This document shows positions 1 to 7,092 of a DNA stretch of 39,331 nucleotides, piece by piece (positions within the stretch are counted from its first letter, which is position 1; every line of letters begins with the position of its first letter). The DNA comes from an uncultured Paracoccaceae bacterium (GTDB lineage: Bacteria; Pseudomonadota; Alphaproteobacteria; Rhodobacterales; Rhodobacteraceae). The stretch covers positions 1 to 39,331 of the forward strand of contig CAJJAK010000005.1 of NCBI GenBank assembly GCA_905182165.1, written 5' to 3'. The notes beneath the pieces are model-generated. The model was not told the origin of the DNA. It ran no database searches and worked only from the letters and a program-made list of their open reading frames with translations. The position numbers and the translations under genes were made by a program.

Positions 1-6
1 CGGCTT

Positions 7-945
7 TTAAAGATTTGTTCTAATAGACCATAATTCAGGAAAAAACCGATGGCTCGTTACATTTTCGAGCCATCCAACACCAGCAGAACCCCCTGTGCCA
101 GGCTTGTATCCAATTATTTTTTGCACAGTTAAAAAGTGCCGCCATCTATATATTGAAAAACTTTCATCTAAGGATGTTAACTTTTCACCTAAATTATAGA
201 GATCATTTTCAAGAGAAGCTTCTTTGTAAATTTTGAGCCAAGCGGCTTCTACAGACATCATTAACTTCATAAGGTTGGCTCCAATCTCTCTCCAACATCT
301 TTTGATCGATTTTGAATCCTCTGCGATCTAACAGTGCAATAACGTCATCATATAGACTTGGTGATTTTAATGATCTTTCAATTTCTGGCCATACGTGTGC
401 AACATTCTTGTGTGCTGTTGCTAGTTTCTCACTTTTATTTCCTAAAACAAACTCAACATGTCTGTACATAAATGAAAGTTGACCGGATGCTGTCCCTAGG
501 TTGTTTCGAAACTCACTGAAACCCTCTGTTGAGATTGTGGATAACACATTCCATGTATCTGCTATATATTTAGCATAGGCTATTGCCCGTGTTAGAATCT
601 CCATTGCATTATTGATATTGTCATTTCGAATTTGCATTTGCGCATTCATTAATTCAAAGTGAAAACCTTTAAATAACATTTCTTTAACTTGACCCATTAC
701 AATAAAACATTGCTCATCATAACGCATGAGTAATATTCATGCAGAGATAGAAGAATATCGATGCTTTGATAGTCAATATAGGGATTAGTTTTACCGATAT
801 AGTCTACAGTGGGCTCTCCACTTGTTTCCTTTACAATTTTGTCTCGACTTTCGTCTGAACCCATTTCCATAGGTCTTGCTGCGATTGATGTGTTTACACC
901 TAAGGGATCTACAATTTGTGTATTAAATGGTTTATATTTTGGCAT
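7..945 (-). CDS. Divergent tryptophan 2,3-dioxygenase-like heme protein (frameshifted)
   Basis: TDO-superfamily heme protein of about 312 residues, read in three pieces (945-about 735, about 727-260, about 270-7) with one-base shifts near 735 and 260. Conserved TDO features are visible: the N-terminal YIDY pair that lines the substrate pocket, the MYR arginine that binds the substrate carboxylate, the heme-ligand His in YRWRHFLTV, and the GTGG loop that contacts the substrate amine. The distal His of TDO (HQ in the LFIIxHQ motif) is Gly here (FIVMGQ, codon at 692-694). In the IDO branch this position is Ser, so activity is still possible. The amino-acid substrate site looks kept, which suggests tryptophan or a relative as substrate. 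It is the last gene of the kynurenine operon; its ATG directly abuts the TAA of the formamidase gene. A canonical TDO lies at 32493-33323, so this copy may do different chemistry. Confidence 0.8.
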
Positions 946-1830
946 TTATCGACTTCCATCTTTGATCATTTTAATTACTTTTTTACCTAGATCTTCATCA
1001 TCGTCACCTAGTCCTAAGATAATATCAAAATGATTGCGATTATGTATTTCTAGAGTTTGCACTTTTGCCCCACTTTCTATCAAAGCTTTAGAAAATATAA
1101 TACTTTGTTCTTTAAACTCAGTAGTTTCATTTTGGCCCCAGGTAATAATTGCATTTGGAAAGTCTTTAAGTTCTTTAAATAATGGACTGGCCTCCACCGC
1201 AGAGTTTTTGTCCATCCCAAGTGAATTATTTATTGTAGTTGATATGAGTGGCTCAAGGTCATAAATACCTGAGACTAAAATAACGCCAGCTAATTTAGCT
1301 AAACTCTGATCTTTATTATTCCAATTTTTTAAAGAACACATGGCTGCCAAATGCGCTCCCGCCGAACTGCCAGAAATATATATATTTTTAGGATCATAAT
1401 TATATTTTTTAAAATGGCGCTGTAGCCAATTTATTGCTGCCCTACATTCATTTATTATTTCGCCAATACTTACTTCTGGACATAAGGTGTAATCGATTGC
1501 TGCGAATGCAATATCATTGTTTACAAAGTCCAATGCTGAAAATTGAGACTCATTTTTAGACAATTCTTGCCAATAACCGCCATGAATAAAAACCATCAAA
1601 GGGCAGGGCGTTGTTTGTGATGCACTTTTGGGAATGAAAAGATCCAAGGTATTGGTGGGCTTGGGGCCATACTTACATTCAATTAATTTTGAGTTCTTTT
1701 TTGAAAGTTGGCTTTGGGTTATATATTGCTGTACGTATGGACGGTAATCACCACCAATGACTGAGCTGGGATTATACTCTCTCTCCAGGTCTTTACTAGT
1801 TAGGGATTTCCAATCAGTGCTTTTGTGCAA
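946..1830 (-). CDS. Kynurenine formamidase (arylformamidase), alpha/beta hydrolase
   Basis: An intact 294-residue alpha/beta hydrolase. It carries the HGGYW oxyanion motif (H83-W87) typical of the animal/fungal AFMID-type arylformamidases, the nucleophile elbow GSSAG (Ser156), a candidate acid in GQNETTEF (Glu235) and the catalytic His in NRNHFD (His267). The family hydrolyses N-formylkynurenine to kynurenine and formate in the cytoplasm. This is not the metal-dependent bacterial KynB type; it belongs to the esterase-like type also found in proteobacteria. The gene lies 43 bases downstream of the hydroxyanthranilate dioxygenase gene, and its stop codon directly precedes the ATG of the TDO-like gene, so the two are probably translationally coupled. 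Function rests on both motif and operon context; a general esterase would be the alternative. Confidence 0.82.
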   Translation of the reverse strand: MHKSTDWKSLTSKDLEREYNPSSVIGGDYRPYVQQYITQSQLSKKNSKLIECKYGPKPTNTLDLFIPKSASQTTPCPLMVFIHGGYWQELSKNESQFSALDFVNNDIAFAAIDYTLCPEVSIGEIINECRAAINWLQRHFKKYNYDPKNIYISGSSAGAHLAAMCSLKNWNNKDQSLAKLAGVILVSGIYDLEPLISTTINNSLGMDKNSAVEASPLFKELKDFPNAIITWGQNETTEFKEQSIIFSKALIESGAKVQTLEIHNRNHFDIILGLGDDDEDLGKKVIKMIKDGSR

Positions 1831-1873
1831 TTTAATACTTTCTTTTGTTTTCAGGTTTTAGAAAAATTACTTT

Positions 1874-2395
1874 TTAAATGGGCTCCCCCACCCGCCAAAG
1901 TTTGGGCACTGTTTTATTTGGTTCTTGCATCCATTTTTCCCATGCTATTTGTACTTTTTTTAAATCAGTTTCAATATTTTCAATTTTAAACTCTCCACGA
2001 AACTCTAAATTCCCATCATCATCATACCACTCCAAGGCATCTATTTCACCTGGCTGTCTAAATCTTTCAATGACTAAACCAACTGTTCCTTCTGCTCGTT
2101 GAGGGGAGTGGCGGACATGTGAAGGTAATAAAAAAAGTTCCCCTTCACGGACGATAACTTCGCTACGTTTTTTTGTAAGATGATCAATTATTTTTAATGT
2201 CAGATCGCCAGTAATTTGAAAGAATAATTCTTCTCCCGGATCATCATGATAATCTGGTCGATAATTTTCGCCACCAATAACCATTATTAAAAGGTTTTCC
2301 CATTGCTCTTTGTACAATTGATGATTGCCAATTGGTGGGGTAAATTTGTCCGCATTATTTTCTACCCATTTTTTTAGGTTGAAAGGTGGTAACAT
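1874..2395 (-). CDS. 3-hydroxyanthranilate 3,4-dioxygenase
   Basis: A 173-residue cupin that opens the ring of 3-hydroxyanthranilate to 2-amino-3-carboxymuconate semialdehyde, using Fe(II). The active-site signature is clear: GGENYRPDYH with His50, the following DDPGEE with Glu56, and the HSPQR His near residue 96 as third iron ligand. Length matches the bacterial enzymes (about 174 residues). Bacterial family members usually end in a rubredoxin-like iron site built from two CxxC pairs (WYCxxC near residue 125 and CxxC near 162). Here the first reads EWYDDDG and the second is PKLWRVGEP, so all four cysteines are gone. That site is distant from catalysis in the family, so activity is expected. 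The gene lies 30 bases after the RidA gene, fourth in the operon. Confidence 0.88.
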   Translation of the reverse strand: MLPPFNLKKWVENNADKFTPPIGNHQLYKEQWENLLIMVIGGENYRPDYHDDPGEELFFQITGDLTLKIIDHLTKKRSEVIVREGELFLLPSHVRHSPQRAEGTVGLVIERFRQPGEIDALEWYDDDGNLEFRGEFKIENIETDLKKVQIAWEKWMQEPNKTVPKLWRVGEPI

Positions 2396-2425
2396 AGAGG
2401 TGATCTCCTAAATATGCTCTACAGT

Positions 2426-2843
2426 TTAAATTGGTGCAAATGCTGTTACTTTTATTTCAATCAAAATTAGTGGATGAGGTAATTGATGAGCAGCAACAGT
2501 AGTACGTGCTGGGCCATTTTCATTAAAATATTCGGAGTAAGTTTCATTATATCCTTTGAAATCATTCATGTTTATAAGAAAGGTAGTGAGGTCTACAACA
2601 TCTCTTAAATTTGAACCTTCGGATTGCAGTATGTCAGAAATGTTTTCAATTACTGCTCGGGTTTGTTCTTGAATGTCTAAGCTCACATTGCCCATTTCAT
2701 CTTGATCAGCACCACGAAAACTACCATCCTTTCGACGCGAGGAAGTTCCAGATATAAAAAGGAAATCCTTAAATAAAATTCACGTGGGGGTATTTCCCTC
2801 TTGGTTTGGCTTTTTCACTTAGAGTTTTAGAAGTAATTACCAT
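2426..2843 (-). CDS. RidA-family 2-aminomuconate deaminase (frameshifted)
   Basis: A RidA/YjgF-fold protein of about 138 residues. The ATG at 2841-2843 overlaps the end of the HpaB gene (ATGGTAA). The first 24 codons (MVITSKTLSEKAKPRGKYPHV...) run into a stop near 2784, and the rest (KDFLFISGTSSRR onward) continues one base out of frame; removing one T from a short T run in the coding strand restores a single reading frame. FISGTSSRR and the later LPHPLILIEIK are typical of the bacterial 2-aminomuconate deaminase (AmnD/NbaF) group. The ARTTV segment keeps the RidA arginine. The family converts 2-aminomuconate to 4-oxalocrotonate and ammonia, two steps below the ring-cleavage product of the neighbouring dioxygenase. 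That placement supports a catabolic pathway rather than NAD synthesis. Confidence 0.8.
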
Positions 2844-4402
2844 TTTTGTTTATCCTTAAGAATCGAGATATCTTCTCCATTATGATATCCGGCGTCTTTC
2901 CAACCATTTTCATCATATTCGTCCATGCAAGCTTGTGCAAAGGCTTCCATTTTAGTCATATCACCTGAACTGTTAGCACTAAATAATGCAGACATTCTTA
3001 TTAACTCATGATTTCCAGCATAATTCCGTTCATATAATTCATGTCGTCCACCAAATTCTGTACCTATTGCATCCCATAAAAGTTTCATGATTTTTATTCG
3101 TTCACGGTGTCCCATTCCATTTGATCCTCGGACGTATTGACTAAGGTATTTATCAATTTCAGGATTTTCAAAGTCATTTTTACTTGAAGGTAAGTAAATG
3201 AGTCCTGATGCAACAATTTTCTCGATAATTGCTTTTATCTGAGGGTATGCTTCGGTTGAAAAAATACGATATGCTGAGGCTGCTTGGGCGTTTGGAAGCA
3301 CCGCATCTCCTGACCATTTATCTGGAGCGCCAGCCATCGCATTGGTCATCGACCAAAAAAGATTTCGCCACCCTACAACCTCACCTAATAATACCTGAAC
3401 GCCTCTAAAGCTATCATTGCCAGTAGCCTTGAGTGCCTTACTTAGCAGGCCAACCATAAAATCCAGTTTAACAGACATCCGTGTTGCTCCTTGAAACGTA
3501 TACCCATTTACAAACCCTGATTTAGGATAAAACGCTTTAAGCATTTCAATATCACGATAAACAAAAACATTTTCCCATGGTATGAATGCATTATCGAATA
3601 TGAAAATTGCATCATTTTCATCAAACCTGCTAGTCAATGGATAATCAAAAGGAGACCCAGTAGCAGCGGCACTCAATTCATAAGAAGGTCTACATATGAG
3701 TTTAATTCCCGGTGTTCTCATATCAGCCATGAACATGACCGCCATTGATTCATCATTTATTTCAGCAGCCATATTTTGACCCAGAAAATTATAGTGAGTA
3801 AGAGCTGATGACGTGGCTACGACTTTGGCTCCAGAAACATAAATACCGGAGTCAGTCTCTTTATCGACAGAGATATATACATCCTTTACATCATCTGCGA
3901 TTTTGTGTCTGTCGATTGGTGGGTTCACCAAAGCATGATTAACGAATGCGACAGACTCCTGTGTTCTTTTATACCAATGGCGCGCATTATTTGAGAACTT
4001 TCCATAGAAATCGGCGTTAGCACCAAGAGTATTTGTAAAACTTGCCTTGTAATCTGGGGTTCGACCCATCCAGCCATATGACATTTTTGCCCACTCAGCG
4101 ATAGCATCCCTTTGCTCAAATAATTCATCACTACTTTTCGCATATTTGAAAAATTTGTGTGTGTAACCACCAGAGCCAGTATCAGTTTGTGTCGTTAGCA
4201 AACTCTTAGTTTTTTTATCGTGTAAAGCGTCATATAACCTAGAAATTGAGTACACAGAATTTCGAAAGGCAGGATGTTTGGTAACATCTTTTACACGTTC
4301 CCCATAAATATAAATTTCACGGTCATCTTGAAGCGATTCAATATATTCTTTGCCAGTGAAGGGTCTGTTTTTTCCTTTTAAAACTTTTTCTGGGGCGTCC
4401 AT
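2837..4402 (-). CDS. HpaB-type FADH2-dependent aromatic monooxygenase (candidate anthranilate 3-monooxygenase)
   Basis: An intact 521-residue member of the 4-hydroxyphenylacetate 3-hydroxylase oxygenase family (acyl-CoA-dehydrogenase fold, two-component, uses FADH2 supplied by a separate reductase). The N-terminal domain (to about 270) holds GKEYIESLQDDREIYIYGERV; the middle has the family motif AFIPWENVFVYRD; the helical C-terminal half has LLGEVVGWRNLFW. No flavin reductase gene is in the window. It lies between kynureninase and the 2-aminomuconate deaminase, in an operon with no kynurenine 3-monooxygenase. In Geobacillus thermodenitrificans an FAD-dependent two-component enzyme of this kind converts anthranilate to 3-hydroxyanthranilate. 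By inference this gene makes the substrate for the 3-hydroxyanthranilate dioxygenase. Direct hydroxylation of kynurenine is the alternative. Family assignment is firm; the substrate is inferred. Confidence 0.85.
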   Translation of the reverse strand: MDAPEKVLKGKNRPFTGKEYIESLQDDREIYIYGERVKDVTKHPAFRNSVYSISRLYDALHDKKTKSLLTTQTDTGSGGYTHKFFKYAKSSDELFEQRDAIAEWAKMSYGWMGRTPDYKASFTNTLGANADFYGKFSNNARHWYKRTQESVAFVNHALVNPPIDRHKIADDVKDVYISVDKETDSGIYVSGAKVVATSSALTHYNFLGQNMAAEINDESMAVMFMADMRTPGIKLICRPSYELSAAATGSPFDYPLTSRFDENDAIFIFDNAFIPWENVFVYRDIEMLKAFYPKSGFVNGYTFQGATRMSVKLDFMVGLLSKALKATGNDSFRGVQVLLGEVVGWRNLFWSMTNAMAGAPDKWSGDAVLPNAQAASAYRIFSTEAYPQIKAIIEKIVASGLIYLPSSKNDFENPEIDKYLSQYVRGSNGMGHRERIKIMKLLWDAIGTEFGGRHELYERNYAGNHELIRMSALFSANSSGDMTKMEAFAQACMDEYDENGWKDAGYHNGEDISILKDKQKW

Positions 4403-4445
4403 AAAACCTCTTTTATACTGTAATTTAGAAATTTATTTACATAAT

Positions 4446-5728
4446 TTAAGTTACTAATTTTCTTACAGCATATTTTGGATCTTTCCAAATATCTGCTTCA
4501 ATTATTTCTTGTAGTATTTTTACTGCATTCCATACATTTTCATAGGATGTATAGAGTGGTGTGAACCCAAATCTTATAATGTTTGGTGCTCTAAAGTCTC
4601 CAATTACATTATGGTCAATGAGCGCTTGCATTATTTCCCAGCTATTGGGATGGGTTAGTGAAACCTGGCTGCCTCTCATTTCCGGATTGCGTGGACTAAT
4701 AAGCTTTAAGTTAAAGTCAGCACATTTATCTTCTATTAATTTAATAAATAATTGTGATAAGTTTTGTGATTTTTCTCTTAATTCTTTGAAGGTAAACTGC
4801 TTTTTATTTATCTAAACTCTTTTCTAGAGCAAGGTATGATAAGATTGCTGGTGTTCCGCAACGAAACTTTTCTATAGTTTTGGAAGGCTCATAATTTATA
4901 TCAAATCCAAACGGGGAAGCATGTCCCATCCAACCTGTTAGCGTATTTTTTGAATGCTCTAAGTGTCTTTCTGCAACAAACAAATAAGCTGGTGCGCCGT
5001 GCCCTCCATTTAAATACTTATATGAACAGCCTATCGCAAAATCAACATTGCACTGATTCAAATCTAAAGGAAGTGCTCCCAGTGAGTGTGATAAATCCCA
5101 AATTACTAATGCTCCAAACTCTTGTGCAGCTTTAGTAATTTTTTGCATATTTCTTACTTCACCAGTTTTATAATCTACGTGTGTAAGGGTCACTACCGCA
5201 GTTTGGTTGTTGATCAATGAAATTATTTCATCATCACCATTATTTGATAACTCTAACTTTTTTTCGGGGAAAAAATTATCTAATACGCCTTGCACGATAT
5301 GAATATCTGATGGAAAATTTGATTTTTCAGAAATAATAAAAAATGATTCGTCGCATTTTTAATGCAGCAACTAATGTTTTGAATAAATTCAGTGAAGTAG
5401 AATCTACTAATAAGACCTCACCTTTCTTTGCCCCCATCATTGGAGCAAGGCGATCAGCAAGCGTAAAAGGTAAATTATGCCAACCTTTATTATTCCAACT
5501 CGTAATAAGCTGCGTTGCCCATCCATCTAGAAGTGCGTCCTCTATGTATGCTGGCACCGCTTTTGGCATAGCTCCTAAAGAATTCCCATCTAAGTATATA
5601 AGATTTTCTGGTAAGTTAAATTTTTCTGCTTGTGTTGCTAAGGGGTCTGTTGCATCAAATGATAGTACGTTCTCATGTGATATTGTTGTAAGCTCTGAAA
5701 TCTTGATTTTTTTATTTGTACTACTCAT
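4446..5728 (-). CDS. kynU: Kynureninase (frameshifted)
   Basis: A PLP enzyme of about 427 residues that cleaves kynurenine to anthranilate and alanine. It is read in three frames with one-base shifts near 5335 (a T run in the coding strand) and near 4806 (an A run); the joined protein is continuous. Motifs: YLDGNSLGAMP near the N-terminus, WDLSHSLGALPLDL with the PLP-binding Asp, and SYKYLNGG with the Schiff-base Lys; the end has the family's GFTPLYTSYENVW. I chose the ATG at 5726-5728 (MSSTNKK) because homologues start near here. An in-frame ATG at 5773 would add a hydrophobic 15-residue extension lying over the likely -10 element. It is the first gene of the operon; the next ATG is 43 bases after its stop. 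Confidence 0.88.
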
Positions 5729-5750
5729 TTTTAACAGAAATAATGCTGAA

Positions 5751-5756
5751 ATTATA
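5751..5756 (-). promoter_or_regulatory. Candidate -10 element of the kynurenine operon
   Basis: On the minus strand this is a perfect TATAAT, 22 bases ahead of the kynU ATG at 5728. No good TTGACA lies 17 bases upstream, so an activator may be needed, or the match may be chance in AT-rich DNA. Confidence 0.35.
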
Positions 5757-5764
5757 TTAAAATA

Positions 5765-5784
5765 AACTTTCATCAGTGAAAGTT
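5765..5784. promoter_or_regulatory. Inverted repeat, candidate operator for the kynurenine operon
   Basis: A perfect inverted repeat with 8-base arms, AACTTTCA and TGAAAGTT, around a 4-base centre TCAG. It covers the -35 region of the candidate kynU promoter, 8 bases upstream of the TATAAT. The position suits a dimeric repressor or activator of the operon. No regulator gene is adjacent; the only one in the window is the LysR gene at 33408-34302. Confidence 0.4.
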
Positions 5785-5919
5785 GGGGTTTGTCAAAGTC
5801 TAAGGATGGTCAATCATAATTAATATTTAATTTAATTTATCATTTTATTGATTGATTTCATTTATTTTTAATCTAAAGTTTTCTCAATATTTATAAAATT
5901 AAAACTTATGGATTGAACG

Positions 5920-6927
5920 ATGGTAGCAGGTAAAAAGCCTGAATTAAAAACAAGTAAAGCAACGTGGAATTACACACCAGAATTGCCAATAAAAACTGCG
6001 CCCTATTTCGATTGGCCACCAAATCCTGCTCGAATTGGGAGCTGGATTATGAAAAGATGGTTTCCTATCACTGAAAGAGGATTACTTGTGTGTCTTGCAA
6101 TCTTGATTTGGACCTTTGCAACGCCCGCTCTTGAGCGTTGTAAGACAATCGAGTTTGCCTGGATTGCTGAAATATATGTTCGTAATTTTGCTCTAATGTG
6201 TTTGGTAGCAGGGGGTGCTCACCTATATTTATATACATTTTCTAAGCAAAGAAAAACATTAAAATTTGATCACAAAGAGTTAATGATTAATAATGGTAGA
6301 TTTAGCTTCAGAAATCAGGTTTGGGATAATATGTTTTGGAGCTTGGCCAGTGGTGTTACTGTATGGTCGCTGTACGAAGCGGCTTTAATGTGGGGGTTTG
6401 CAAACGGATATGGTTTTATGTTTGAGTTTGCAGATAACCCTTTTTGGTTTATAGCTCTTTTTATCCTATTGCCATTCTGGCAGGCCTTTGCTTTTTATTG
6501 GATACATAGGGCTCTACATTGGCCACCACTGTATAGAATAGCTCATGCAGTTCATCATCGTAATACAAACATTGGGCCATGGTCTGGTAACTCAATGCAT
6601 CCTATTGAACATATTCTGTGGTTAAGTTCAGTTTTAATTCATTGGGTGATAGTTTCCCATCCAATACATGTTTTGTTTTTCCAACAATCTCAAGTGATCA
6701 GCGCTATAACTAATCATTCAGGTTTTGAGAGTATCATAGTACGTGATAAAAATAGGTTAGCGATGGGTGACTTTTTTCACCAACTACATCATCGATATTA
6801 TGAATGTAATTATGGATCTATAGAAACTCATTGGGATAAAGTTTTCGGCACCTTTCATGATGGTACTGAAGAAGGGTTGGAAATTACGCGTCGAAGAAAA
6901 AAAGAAATGCACCAAAAAATACTCTAA
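5920..6927 (+). CDS. Sterol desaturase / fatty acid hydroxylase family membrane protein
   Basis: An intact 335-residue integral membrane di-iron oxygenase of the fatty acid hydroxylase superfamily. Several hydrophobic segments (about residues 60-105, 140-165, 175-200 and 225-255) surround the histidine clusters that bind the two irons: HRALH, HAVHH, the HP and NH histidines around residues 230 and 270, and HQLHHRYYECNYG near the C-terminus. The family hydroxylates or desaturates lipid, sterol or carotenoid carbon chains using O2. It is divergent from the kynurenine operon, with 191 bases between the two start codons. Nothing in the sequence ties it to tryptophan breakdown, and its substrate cannot be read from sequence. 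The neighbours give little help. Confidence 0.8.
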   Translation: MVAGKKPELKTSKATWNYTPELPIKTAPYFDWPPNPARIGSWIMKRWFPITERGLLVCLAILIWTFATPALERCKTIEFAWIAEIYVRNFALMCLVAGGAHLYLYTFSKQRKTLKFDHKELMINNGRFSFRNQVWDNMFWSLASGVTVWSLYEAALMWGFANGYGFMFEFADNPFWFIALFILLPFWQAFAFYWIHRALHWPPLYRIAHAVHHRNTNIGPWSGNSMHPIEHILWLSSVLIHWVIVSHPIHVLFFQQSQVISAITNHSGFESIIVRDKNRLAMGDFFHQLHHRYYECNYGSIETHWDKVFGTFHDGTEEGLEITRRRKKEMHQKIL

Positions 6928-7092
6928 AGAAAACGTTTTGAATACTTGGGTTAAAAAAATGATTTTTAATCTGGAAGTTTAAGTAAAAAGGTATGATGGG
7001 ATAAGTTATTTACATCTAAATTATTAATAGACTTGAAAATTGGAAATTTCTACTCGATAGGTGGGATCCAATAATAATAGATAAAAGATAAA

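Noticed and set aside
5343..5765. A 140-codon plus-strand frame opposite kynureninase
   Set aside because: It covers the conserved N-terminal part of kynureninase on the other strand and resembles nothing itself.
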